Assembly: GCA_046733275.1 (NCBI GenBank)
Contig: JBKPOW010000186.1
Span: 1-13,784 of the forward strand
Direction: 5' to 3'
Length of the DNA: 13,784 bases
From: VRUE01 sp046733275
GTDB lineage: Bacteria > Actinomycetota > Thermoleophilia > Solirubrobacterales > 70-9
Made by a program: the position numbers and the translations under genes. The notes beneath the pieces are model-generated. The model had not been told where the DNA came from. It ran no database searches and saw nothing but the letters and a program-made list of their open reading frames with translations. This document shows positions 1 through 9,534 of the stretch, piece by piece; positions within the stretch are counted from its first letter, which is position 1, and each line of letters starts with the position of its first letter.

Positions 1-1
1 G

Positions 2-952
2 CTGGCGATCGCGGACCTCGACCGCGAGGGGATCGAAGCGATCCTCGACCGGGCGGAGAGCTTCGCCGAGGTCGGCCGCCGTGACATCAAGAAGGTGCCG
101 ACGCTGCGCGGGCGCACCGTGGTCAGCCTCTTCTACGAGTCGAGCACCCGCACCAGCGCCTCCTTCGAGCTCGCCGCGAAGCGCCTCTCCGCCGACCTGA
201 TCTCGCTCAAGGCGGCCGGCTCCTCGGTCGACAAGGGCGAGTCGCTGAAGGACACATGCGCGACCCTCTCCGCCTACGACCCGGCGGCGATCGTGATCCG
301 CCATCCCTATGCCGGCGCCGCCCAGCTCGTCGCCAACTGGACCGAGGCGGCGGTCGTCAACGCCGGCGACGGCAAGCACGAGCACCCCAGCCAGGCCCTG
401 CTCGACCTCTACACCCTGCGCCGCCGGCTGGGTGACCTGGAGGGGAAGCGGATCTGGATCGTCGGCGACGTCCTCCACAGCCGCGTCGCCCGCTCCAACC
501 TCGTCGCCTTCCAGGAAATGGGGGCCGAGGTCACGGTCTGCGGTCCGCCGACTCTGATCCCGCGCGGGATCGAGGAGCTCGGCTGCGAGGTCTCCCACTC
601 ACTCGACCGTCTCGGCGACGCCGACGTCGTCTACGCGCTGCGCCTGCAGAAAGAGCGAATGGCAGAGAGCTTCGTCCCCTCGATCCGCGAGTACGCCGCC
701 CGCTTCCAGGTCGACTCGCGGCGGCTCGGTCCCCGCCAGCTGCTGATGCACCCGGGACCGGTCAACCGCGGGGTGGAGCTTGCCGGCGAGGCGATCGACT
801 CGCCGCAGTCGCTGATGACCGAGCAGGTCGCCTCCGGCCTGGTCGTGCGGATGGCGATCCTCTACGAGCTGCTGGCGGGGCGGAGCGACCGCCCGGCTCC
901 CGCCTCCGGCGACTCCGAACCGAGCCCGACCCCGATCGGACAGCCCGCGTGA
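2..952 (+). CDS. pyrB: Aspartate carbamoyltransferase catalytic subunit, 5'-truncated by the window edge
   Basis: Transfers the carbamoyl group of carbamoyl phosphate to L-aspartate, giving N-carbamoyl-L-aspartate, the committed step of pyrimidine synthesis in the cytoplasm. The open frame runs back to base 2 (LAIADLDREGIEAI..., typical of the family's N-terminal helix), so the true start lies upstream and the in-frame GTG at 95 is internal. The carbamoyl-phosphate loop STRTS is at bases 143-157. The SxxKGES-type loop follows around 225-245, HPSQALLDLYTL begins at 383, and HPGPVNRG is at 749-772. The visible part is 316 codons, nearly the full family length of about 310-320, so only a few residues are missing. 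The last ~20 residues (PAPASGDSEPSPTPIG...) form a Pro/Ser-rich tail. The TGA stop overlaps the GTG start of pyrC by four bases, implying translational coupling. I see no regulatory subunit gene (pyrI). Identification is certain; only the start is missing. Confidence 0.97.
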   Translation: MAIADLDREGIEAILDRAESFAEVGRRDIKKVPTLRGRTVVSLFYESSTRTSASFELAAKRLSADLISLKAAGSSVDKGESLKDTCATLSAYDPAAIVIRHPYAGAAQLVANWTEAAVVNAGDGKHEHPSQALLDLYTLRRRLGDLEGKRIWIVGDVLHSRVARSNLVAFQEMGAEVTVCGPPTLIPRGIEELGCEVSHSLDRLGDADVVYALRLQKERMAESFVPSIREYAARFQVDSRRLGPRQLLMHPGPVNRGVELAGEAIDSPQSLMTEQVASGLVVRMAILYELLAGRSDRPAPASGDSEPSPTPIGQPA

Positions 953-2295
953 GCCTCGCCGAGGCGCTCGAGATGCGCTCCGGCGAGGGCGCCGACGTGG
1001 TCCTGCGCGGCGCCACGGTGCTCGACCCGGTCGCGGGCGTCGACGGCATCCACGACGTCGTCGTCCGTGGCGGCAGGATCGCCGAGCTGGCCAACCCGGG
1101 CGCCGAGCTCGACGACGGCATCGAGGAGGTCGAGGCCGAGGGCCTGCACGCCTTCCCCGCCTTCTTCGACCCGCATGTGCACCTGCGCGTCCCCGGCCAG
1201 GAGCACAAGGAGGACATCGAGACCGGCAGCCGGGCCGCCGCGGCCGGTGGCTACTGCGGCATCCTCGCGATGGCCAACACCGCGCCACCGGTCAGCTCCC
1301 CCGCCGACGTCGAGGCGCTGCGCGCCGCGGCAGGCGAGACGGCGTCCGTGCCGGTCGGCTTCCTCGCCACGGTGACCCGCGACATGCGCGGCGAGAAGCT
1401 GACCGAGATGGCCTCGCTCCGCGACGCCGGGGCGATCGGCTTCAGCGACGACGGCCTGCCGATCCGCAGCGCCCGCGTGCTGCGCCGCGCGCTTCAATAC
1501 CAGCGGCTGTGCGGCGGCACGATCGCCCTGCACGAGGAGGACCCCGAGCTCTCCGGCGACGGCGTGATGCACGAGGGGCCGGTCTCGGCGGCGCTCGGCC
1601 TGGCCGGCATCCCCTCGATCTCGGAGTCGACGATGATCGCCCGCGACGCCGCCCTTGCCGCCTACGAGCAGGGTCGGATCCACGTCCAGCACCTCTCCGC
1701 CGCCGAGTCGGTCGAGGCGGTGCGCGCCGCCAAGGCAGTGGGGGTGCAGATCAGCTGCGAGGTGAGCCCACACCATCTCTGCCTCGTCGACGAGGAGGTG
1801 CGCAGCCTCGACCCCGGCCGCTTCAAGATGAACCCGCCCCTGCGCGCCGAGGGCGATCGGCAGGCGCTGATCGATGGACTGCGCGACGGCACGATCGATT
1901 GCGTCGCCACCGATCACGCCCCCCACGCGGCGGAGGAGAAGGAGGTGCCTTTCGAGCAGGCGGCGATGGGGGTGACCGGCCTGGAGACGGCCTTTGCCGC
2001 GCTGCACACCGAGCTCGTCCTGCCCGGCACGATCGACCTCGCCCTGCTGGTCGAGCGCATGGCCGGCGGCGCGGCGCCCTTCGATCTCGAGCGGCCGAGC
2101 CTCGTCCCAGGCAGCGAGGCCAATATCGCCCTCTGCGACCTCGGAGTTGAGTGGACCGTCGGCGAGGACGGCTATGAGAGCCGCTCGCGCAACTCCTGGT
2201 GCGCGGGTCGCAAGCTGACCGGCCGCGTGCTGATGACGATCGCCGGCGGTCAGGTCGCCTACCGCCTGCGCAGCTTCAGCCTAGGAGTCGCATGA
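949..2295 (+). CDS. pyrC: Dihydroorotase, class I (448 aa)
   Basis: Zinc amidohydrolase that cyclises N-carbamoyl-L-aspartate to dihydroorotate. The metal-binding DPHVHLR motif places His76 and His78 at the first site. GFSDDG (Asp167/Asp168), His195 (LHEED), His275/His276 (SPHHL) and TDHAPH with Asp322 supply the remaining metal and catalytic positions expected of class I bacterial dihydroorotases. Length is close to the family norm of about 425-450. The GTG start gives a four-base overlap with the pyrB stop (GTGA), the same style as other junctions here. An in-frame ATG at 973 is a possible alternative that would remove eight residues; neither has a strong ribosome binding site. The protein keeps its active-site residues, so it is likely catalytic and not one of the inactive dihydroorotase-like partners of aspartate carbamoyltransferase. 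Confidence 0.97.
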   Translation: MSLAEALEMRSGEGADVVLRGATVLDPVAGVDGIHDVVVRGGRIAELANPGAELDDGIEEVEAEGLHAFPAFFDPHVHLRVPGQEHKEDIETGSRAAAAGGYCGILAMANTAPPVSSPADVEALRAAAGETASVPVGFLATVTRDMRGEKLTEMASLRDAGAIGFSDDGLPIRSARVLRRALQYQRLCGGTIALHEEDPELSGDGVMHEGPVSAALGLAGIPSISESTMIARDAALAAYEQGRIHVQHLSAAESVEAVRAAKAVGVQISCEVSPHHLCLVDEEVRSLDPGRFKMNPPLRAEGDRQALIDGLRDGTIDCVATDHAPHAAEEKEVPFEQAAMGVTGLETAFAALHTELVLPGTIDLALLVERMAGGAAPFDLERPSLVPGSEANIALCDLGVEWTVGEDGYESRSRNSWCAGRKLTGRVLMTIAGGQVAYRLRSFSLGVA

Positions 2296-2351
2296 AATCC
2301 GCTCCGCTGTTCCTTATCCCCACAACGTCGCGCAAAGGAACACCGGAATGA
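2292..2351 (+). CDS. Possible 19-codon ORF bridging pyrC and carA (unrecognised)
   Basis: A small frame (MKSAPLFLIPTTSRKGTPE) starts at an ATG that overlaps the pyrC stop as ATGA. It ends in a TGA that overlaps the carA start codon, again as ATGA. An AGGAG stretch at 2283-2287 lies four bases upstream of its ATG. The arrangement would let ribosomes pass from pyrC to carA without a gap, or act as a leader peptide for carA. I recognise no family. It could equally be an accident of a 52-base spacer, and carA has its own AAAGGAA site inside this ORF. There is no protein-level support. Confidence 0.2.
   Translation: MKSAPLFLIPTTSRKGTPE
2334..2340 (+). promoter_or_regulatory. Ribosome binding site of carA
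   Basis: AAAGGAA lies seven bases before the carA ATG at 2348. It is one of few clear purine-rich sites in this window and fixes the carA start. carA is also the only gene of the pyrimidine operon that does not directly overlap the annotated gene before it, so it needs its own initiation signal. Confidence 0.6.
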
Positions 2352-3455
2352 GTTTGGGCTATGTCCTGCTCGAAGACGGCGCCCGCTTCGACGGCGAGCT
2401 CTGCGGGCACCCTGAGGCGGTCACCGGCGAGGTCGTCTTCAACACCGCGATGACCGGCTACCAGGAGTCGGTCACCGACCCCTCCTACGCCGGCCAGATC
2501 ATCGTCTTCACCTATCCCCTGATCGGCAACTACGGCGTCTCCGTCGAGGCGATGGAGTCCGACCGGGCCCAGGCCCGCGGCGTCGTCATGCGCGACCCGA
2601 AGAACGGCGAGGACGTCGCCACCGCCGAGGGTGGCTGGCTCGACTGGCTCGCCGACTGCGGCACCGCGGGCATCGGCGGGGTCGACACCCGCGCGCTCGT
2701 CCGCCACATCCGCGACAAGGGAGCGATGCGGGGCGGCATCTTCGCCGCGTCGCTGCCCGAGGGGGAGGCCCGCGAGCGGGTTGCCGCCGAGCCCTCGATG
2801 GCCGGGGCCGACCTGGCCCGCACGGTGACGCCGCCCGAGCCGGTCCGCTTCGAGGGCGAGGGCCCCCACGTGGTCGGGCTCGACACCGGCGTCAAGCTCA
2901 ACATCGTGCGCGAGCTGCGCGGGCGCGGCTGCCGCCTGACCCTGCTGCCCTGCACCTCCAGCGCCGAGCAGGTGCTGGCGGAGGAACCCGACGTCGTCTT
3001 CCTCGCCAACGGGCCGGGGGATCCGGGGGCGCTCGGCTACGTGGTCGAGACCGTGCGCGAGCTGCTGGGCAAGAAGCCCCTCTTCGGCATCTGCCTCGGC
3101 CACCAGCTGCTCTGCCGCGCGGTCGGCCTGGAGACCTTCAAGCTTCCCTTCGGCCACCGCGGCGCCAACCACCCGGTCAAGGAGCTGGCCAGCGGCCGGA
3201 TCGAGATCACCTCGCAGAACCACGGCTTCGCCGTGCGGGGCCCCGGGGGGGAGCCGCGGATCGAGGCCGACGAGCCCGTCCGCTGGGAGACCGACTTCGG
3301 CGTCGCCGAGCTTTCCCACCTCAACCTCTACGACCGCACGGTCGAGGGCTTGGTGCTGAGGGACATCGCCGCGGCGACCGTGCAGTACCACCCCGAGGCC
3401 GGCCCGGGCCCGCACGACGCCCGCCACCTCTTCGACTCCTTCCTCGAGCTGGCCG

Positions 3456-3463
<8 letters not shown>
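2348..3463 (+). CDS. carA: Carbamoyl phosphate synthase, small (glutaminase) subunit (371 aa)
   Basis: Hydrolyses glutamine and passes ammonia to CarB for carbamoyl phosphate synthesis, feeding both the pyrimidine and arginine pathways. The N-terminal CPSase_sm domain (GYVLLEDGARFDGE; FNTAMTGYQE; SYAGQIIVFTYPLIGNYG) covers about residues 1-135. A class I glutamine amidotransferase domain follows, with NGPGDP, the nucleophile Cys249 in GICLGHQ, and His348/Glu350 in HPEAGPGP, completing the Cys-His-Glu triad. SQNHGFAV is also conserved. Length fits the family (about 360-390). The ATG at 2348 has an AAAGGAA site seven bases upstream. The TAA stop overlaps the carB start by eight bases, so the two subunits are probably made in coupled, near-equal amounts. 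Confidence 0.98.
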
Positions 3464-6568
<3,105 letters not shown>

Positions 6569-6572
<4 letters not shown>

Positions 6573-7375
6573 CCGCCCCCTTCGGGCGCCGCGCCTGCGA
6601 GGTGACCGAGAACCGCCTGTCGGGCGGCTACCGGATCTTTTCCCTGCTCGACACCGAGGGCCCCGAGCCGCAGCCGGGCCAGTTCTACATGCTCGCCGCC
6701 GAGGCCCACTGGGAGCAGCGCGGCGGGCGGCCCTACCTGCCACGCGCCTTCTCGGTCGCCGACGTCGACGAGGAGGAGGGCGGCATCCGCCTCGACTTCC
6801 TAATCGAGGGCGTCGGGCCGGGCACCGACCGCCTCTGCGAGCTCCAGCCGGGGGAGCGGGTCTGGGCGAACGGCCCCCTTGGCAACTGGTTCTCATCTCC
6901 GAAGGACCTCTCACCTGGCGCGGTGGGCGCGATCCTCGTCGGCGGCGGCATCGGCGTCGCGCCATTGGCCCTCCTCCGCCGTCGCTTTGCCGTCGCGAAC
7001 ATTCCGGCGCGCGTCCTGCTCGGTTTTCGCGACGAAACCCACTCCGGCGGCCTCGACGACCTCTTCGCCTGCTGCGAGGTCGGCCTGGCGAGCGACGACG
7101 GCCACGTCGGCCATCACGGCTATGTAACCGATCTTCTTGCCGCCATGCTCGAAGGCGACGACGCCGCGACTGCCGCCGTCTATGCCTGCGGCCCGCCGCC
7201 GATGCTCGACGCCGTCGCTGCTCTCTGCGGTGAGCACGATGTCGCCTGCGAACTCGCCATGGAGTCCCCCATGGCCTGCGGCTACGGCGCCTGCTTCGGC
7301 TGCGCGGTGCCGAAGCCGGGGGGCGACGGCTATATGCGGCTCTGCGTTGACGGCCCGGTGGTGCGCGTTGGTTGA
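6569..7375 (+). CDS. pyrK: Dihydroorotate dehydrogenase electron transfer subunit (268 aa)
   Basis: FAD- and [2Fe-2S]-containing subunit that passes electrons from the PyrD flavin to NAD+. In the ferredoxin-reductase-like fold, the FAD-binding RxFS motif is at residues 59-62 (RAFS). The pyrophosphate-binding GGGIGVAPL starts at residue 125 and the NAD-side YACGPPPML at residue 205. The iron-sulfur cluster cysteines are Cys237, Cys242, Cys245 and Cys259, giving C-x4-C-x2-C-x13-C, which is family-like. Length is normal (about 250-270). The ATG overlaps the carB stop by four bases and the gene runs eight bases into pyrD. Its presence shows that PyrD is the class 1B heterotetrameric type, unlike the membrane-bound class 2 enzyme of many better-known actinobacteria. 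From about base 6960 onward the codon choice becomes slightly less GC-biased, as in pyrD. Confidence 0.96.
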
Positions 7376-8237
7376 GCTCTGCGGGATCGAGCTCGCCCAC
7401 CGGGTGATCAATGCGTCGGGCACGTTCGATGCCATAGGCGCACGACGTGTGTATGGCGACGAGCTGTTGGAGCAGTTTCCGTTTTCAGCGTTTGTCTCGA
7501 AGACGATCACCCTGGAGCCGCGAGCCGGAAACGAGCCACAGAGGATCTGGGAGACGCCGGCCGGGATGATCAATTCGATCGGGCTGCCTAACAAGGGGCT
7601 GGAGGGTTTCGTCGCCGAGGATCTGCCGCAGCTGGCGGAGCTGCCGGTGCCGCTGATTGTCTCGGTGATGGCAACGGGCCACGAGGACTTTTCGCGGATG
7701 GTGTCGGCATTGGACGAACGAGACGAGGTGGCTGCGCTGGAGTTGAACGTCTCCTGTCCGAACGTGCACTCCGGTCTGATCGTCGGCGAGCAGCCTGAGG
7801 AGACCGTGGCGTTGCTGGAAACCTTGCGGCCGCTGACGCAGAAGCCGTTGATCGTGAAGCTGACTCCCAACGTGGCGGATCCGGCCTCGGTAGCGGTTGC
7901 CGCCGAAGAGGGTGGGGCCGACGCTGTGTCGCTGATCAACACGCTGAAGGCGAGCGCGATCGATCCGGCCACCGGTCTGCCGGGGATCGCCGCCGGTCAC
8001 GGCGGTCTTTCCGGTCCCGCGGTCCGGCCGATCGCGGTGGCGCAGGTGCGAGCGGTCGCGGTGGCGGTTGAGGTGCCGATCGTCGGCATGGGGGGCATCT
8101 CGAGCGGGGCCGACGCCGATGAAATGCTGGCTGCAGGGGCGACCGTCGTCGCCGTCGGCACGGAGAGCTTCCGCGACCCGCGCGCCGGAACCCGCATTGC
8201 CGCAGAGCTCTCTGAGCGTTCAGCCCCGGTTCCCTAA
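7368..8237 (+). CDS. pyrD: Dihydroorotate dehydrogenase, class 1B catalytic subunit (289 aa, TTG start)
   Basis: FMN enzyme that oxidises dihydroorotate to orotate and passes electrons to PyrK. The frame begins VELCGIELAHRVINASGTF, the usual N-terminus of the family. NVSCPNVHSG places the catalytic Cys at residue 130, the class 1 position. Also visible are KLTPNV, LINTLKASAID, GGLSGPAVRPIA and the FMN-phosphate site GMGGISSGADADEMLAAGA...VGT. The open frame extends upstream to an ATG at 7137, but that stretch is a shadow of pyrK. The best start is TTG at 7368, with a weak GGTGG six bases upstream. It gives an eight-base overlap with pyrK and a normal length of about 290-310. Codon use differs from its neighbours, with six internal TTG leucines, several CGA arginines and many G-ending codons. 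pyrF would be expected next but is absent. Confidence 0.95.
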   Translation: MVELCGIELAHRVINASGTFDAIGARRVYGDELLEQFPFSAFVSKTITLEPRAGNEPQRIWETPAGMINSIGLPNKGLEGFVAEDLPQLAELPVPLIVSVMATGHEDFSRMVSALDERDEVAALELNVSCPNVHSGLIVGEQPEETVALLETLRPLTQKPLIVKLTPNVADPASVAVAAEEGGADAVSLINTLKASAIDPATGLPGIAAGHGGLSGPAVRPIAVAQVRAVAVAVEVPIVGMGGISSGADADEMLAAGATVVAVGTESFRDPRAGTRIAAELSERSAPVP

Positions 8238-8263
8238 CCTCAACCTCGACTCGAGGTCTAGGT
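8237..8263. repeat. Imperfect inverted repeat just after pyrD
   Basis: ACCTcaACCTCGA and TCGAGGTctAGGT face each other around a central C. Eleven of 13 positions pair and the inner 15 bases (8243-8257) form a perfect dyad. It starts on the last base of the pyrD stop and ends about 30 bases before the mihF -35 region. There is no T run after it, so it is not a standard intrinsic terminator. It may mark the end of the pyrimidine operon as a factor-dependent terminator or a 3'-end stabilising hairpin. Confidence 0.35.
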
Positions 8264-8280
8264 GAATTTGCCGGAAAACG

Positions 8281-8309
8281 GCCCGCGAGCCCTTGCACGC
8301 CCGCGAGCC
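8281..8309. repeat. Direct repeat GCCCGCGAGCC flanking the mihF -35 region
   Basis: The 11-base word GCCCGCGAGCC occurs at 8281-8291 and again at 8299-8309, an 18-base period. One copy lies upstream of the candidate -35 (TTGCAC, 8293-8298) and the other fills most of the -35/-10 spacer. That placement suits a regulator binding in tandem, but the function is inferred from position only, and GC-rich words recur easily in this genome. Confidence 0.35.
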
Positions 8310-8320
8310 GCGGCTATACT
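8293..8320 (+). promoter_or_regulatory. Promoter of mihF, predicted leaderless transcript
   Basis: TTGCAC (8293-8298) and TATACT (8315-8320) are separated by 16 bases and resemble a housekeeping sigma promoter. The -10 matches TATAAT at five of six positions. The -35 is weaker, matching three of six. The -10 ends nine bases before the mihF ATG at 8330, so transcription should begin at or within a few bases of the start codon. There is no ribosome binding site. Leaderless mRNAs with this geometry are common in actinobacteria. This promoter probably drives mihF-gmk-rpoZ-coaBC. Confidence 0.65.
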
Positions 8321-8329
8321 CGCCGCGCG

Positions 8330-8662
8330 ATGCCCGCCCCAGTCAAGACCTCCGCAGCGGCCCCCGAGAGGTCGCTGGACCAGCGGATGGACGCGCTGAA
8401 GCGAGCAAACGACATCCGCACCGCCCGCGCCAAGCTGAAGAAGGACCTCAAGGCGAGCAAGGCGAGCATCCACGCGCTGCTGCTCGACCCACCCGAGTAC
8501 GTCCTCACCGCCAAGGTCTTCGACATGCTCCTCGCGGTTCCCAAGTACGGCCGGGTGAAGACCAACCGGATCCTCAACCAGTGCCGGATCTCGCCGTCGA
8601 AGACGATCGGCGGCCTCTCCGAGCGCCAGCGCGCGGAGTTGGTTTCCCAACTCCGCAGGTAG
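8330..8662 (+). CDS. mihF: Actinobacterial integration host factor mIHF (110 aa)
   Basis: Small basic nucleoid-associated DNA-binding protein, known in mycobacteria and Streptomyces for compacting DNA and for supporting phage L5 integration. The sequence has the family layout. A charged N-terminal helix is rich in Lys/Arg (MDALKRANDIRTARAKLKKDLKASKASI). It is followed by the helix-two-turn-helix core (AKVFDMLLAVPKYGRVKTNRILNQCRI) and the closing GLSERQRAELVSQL. Length agrees with the family (about 105-115). The ATG at 8330 sits nine bases after the promoter -10, with no ribosome binding site, which supports leaderless translation. Its place before gmk-rpoZ-coaBC matches actinobacterial gene order, and it is the clearest marker that this is an actinobacterium. 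Confidence 0.93.
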   Translation: MPAPVKTSAAAPERSLDQRMDALKRANDIRTARAKLKKDLKASKASIHALLLDPPEYVLTAKVFDMLLAVPKYGRVKTNRILNQCRISPSKTIGGLSERQRAELVSQLRR

Positions 8663-8669
8663 CGAAGCC

Positions 8670-8685
8670 GACCGCCCGGGCGGTC
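8670..8685. repeat. 16-bp perfect palindrome before gmk
   Basis: GACCGCCCGGGCGGTC is a loopless perfect dyad located 15 bases before the gmk ATG, inside the 38-base mihF-gmk spacer. It could be an operator or a short RNA hairpin affecting gmk translation, since gmk has no visible ribosome binding site. No T run follows, so it is not an intrinsic terminator. In GC-rich DNA such dyads also arise by chance. Confidence 0.4.
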
Positions 8686-8700
8686 AGTATCTCCGGCCGC

Positions 8701-9279
8701 ATGGCCAAGGTCTTCGTCATCACCGGCCCCAGCGGCGTCGGCAAGGGCACGCTGATCTCGAAGCTGCTCGAGCGGGTGCCCGACCTCGAGCTCTCGGTCT
8801 CGGCGACGACGCGTGAGCCGCGCGAGGGCGAGGTCGACGGGCGCGATTACCACTTCCTCTCACCGGAGGAGTTCGACCAGCGGATCGAGCGCGAAGACTT
8901 CCTCGAGTTCGCCACCTACAGCGGTCACCGCTACGGCACCCTGCGCTCGGAGGTGCGAAAGCGACTCGAGGCGGGCCGCTCGGTCGTGCTCGAGATCGAG
9001 GTGCAGGGGGCGCGCCAGGTCCGCGCCGCGATGCGCGAGTCGATCCAGGTCTTCATCGCCCCGCCGGAGCCGGCGGTCCTGCGCGAACGGCTCGAGGCGC
9101 GCGGCGCCGATTCCGCCGAGGCGATCGACGCCAGACTCGAAGTGGCCGAGCAGGAGCTGGCCGCCCAGGGCGAGTTCGCCCACTGCGTGGTCAACGCCGA
9201 CCTGGCGAAGGCGGCGGCCGATCTGGAGGGGATCGTGCGCGCCGAGTTGGGCCTACCGCTAGACTCCGCCGCCGGATGA
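8701..9279 (+). CDS. gmk: Guanylate kinase (192 aa)
   Basis: Phosphorylates GMP to GDP with ATP, in purine nucleotide recycling in the cytoplasm. The P-loop GPSGVGKG is at residues 9-16. The GMP-binding segment is SVSATTREPREGEVDGRDYHF. It continues with FLEFATYSGHRYGTLRSEV and the lid/core VVLEIEVQGARQVR. Length matches the family (about 190-210). An open frame extends upstream through mihF, but the ATG at 8701 begins exactly where homologues begin (AKVFVITGPSG). There is no clear ribosome binding site, and a 16-bp palindrome lies 15 bases upstream. Its TGA overlaps the rpoZ ATG as ATGA, so it is coupled to the omega subunit gene, an association also seen in E. coli and actinobacteria. Confidence 0.96.
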   Translation: MAKVFVITGPSGVGKGTLISKLLERVPDLELSVSATTREPREGEVDGRDYHFLSPEEFDQRIEREDFLEFATYSGHRYGTLRSEVRKRLEAGRSVVLEIEVQGARQVRAAMRESIQVFIAPPEPAVLRERLEARGADSAEAIDARLEVAEQELAAQGEFAHCVVNADLAKAAADLEGIVRAELGLPLDSAAG

Positions 9280-9509
9280 TCAAGCCACGCGTTGACAAGC
9301 TCCTCGAGCACGCCGACTCGCACTACGCCGCGGTCGTCGTCGCGGCGAAGCGGGCGCGTCAGATAAACAGCTACTTCCACAACCTCGGCGAGGGCGGCTT
9401 CGGCGAGTACCCGCCGCCGATGGTCGAGGCTCGCGGCGACCGCAACTACCTCTCGATGGCGCTGGACGAGCTTGCCGAGGGCAAGCTCAAATACGAGTAC
9501 CGCGCTTAG
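9276..9509 (+). CDS. rpoZ: RNA polymerase omega subunit (77 aa)
   Basis: Small subunit that helps fold and hold the beta' subunit of RNA polymerase. The family features are present: a start of the form IKPRVDKLLEHADSHYAAVVVAAKRARQIN, where the usual S-R/K-Y is SHY, and a C-terminal MALDELAEGKLKYE resembling the usual 'A..EI..GKI.Y'. Between them is a short insertion (SYFHNLGEGGFGEYPPPMVEARGDR) of the kind seen in actinobacterial omegas. Length is in the family range (70-110). The ATG overlaps the gmk stop by four bases. A 25-base gap with a strong ribosome binding site separates it from coaBC. Confidence 0.94.
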   Translation: MIKPRVDKLLEHADSHYAAVVVAAKRARQINSYFHNLGEGGFGEYPPPMVEARGDRNYLSMALDELAEGKLKYEYRA

Positions 9510-9524
9510 CGCGCCCGCTTCCCC

Positions 9525-9530
9525 AGGAGG
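9525..9530 (+). promoter_or_regulatory. Strong ribosome binding site of coaBC
   Basis: AGGAGG lies four bases before the ATG at 9535, the best anti-Shine-Dalgarno match in the window. It decides the coaBC start: the frame is open back to 9472, but that part overlaps rpoZ in another frame and has no family similarity. Confidence 0.8.
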
Positions 9531-9534
9531 AAAG

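Noticed and set aside
862..2007. Long minus-strand open frames opposite pyrC, carA and carB (up to ~980 codons opposite carB)
   Set aside because: In GC-rich coding DNA the opposite strand rarely meets stop codons. Their translations are low-complexity (Arg/Leu/Asp/Gly-rich), match no family and lie opposite well-conserved genes.
7137..7367. Upstream extension of pyrD to ATG 7137
   Set aside because: The extra 77 residues are the pyrK sequence read in another frame and lack dihydroorotate dehydrogenase similarity; homologues begin at VELCG.
8293..8700. Upstream extension of the gmk frame through mihF
   Set aside because: The extension is the shadow of mihF; the P-loop lies at the expected distance from the ATG at 8701.
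9472..9534. coaBC start at 9472
   Set aside because: The extra 21 residues overlap rpoZ and have no family similarity; AGGAGG directly precedes ATG 9535.
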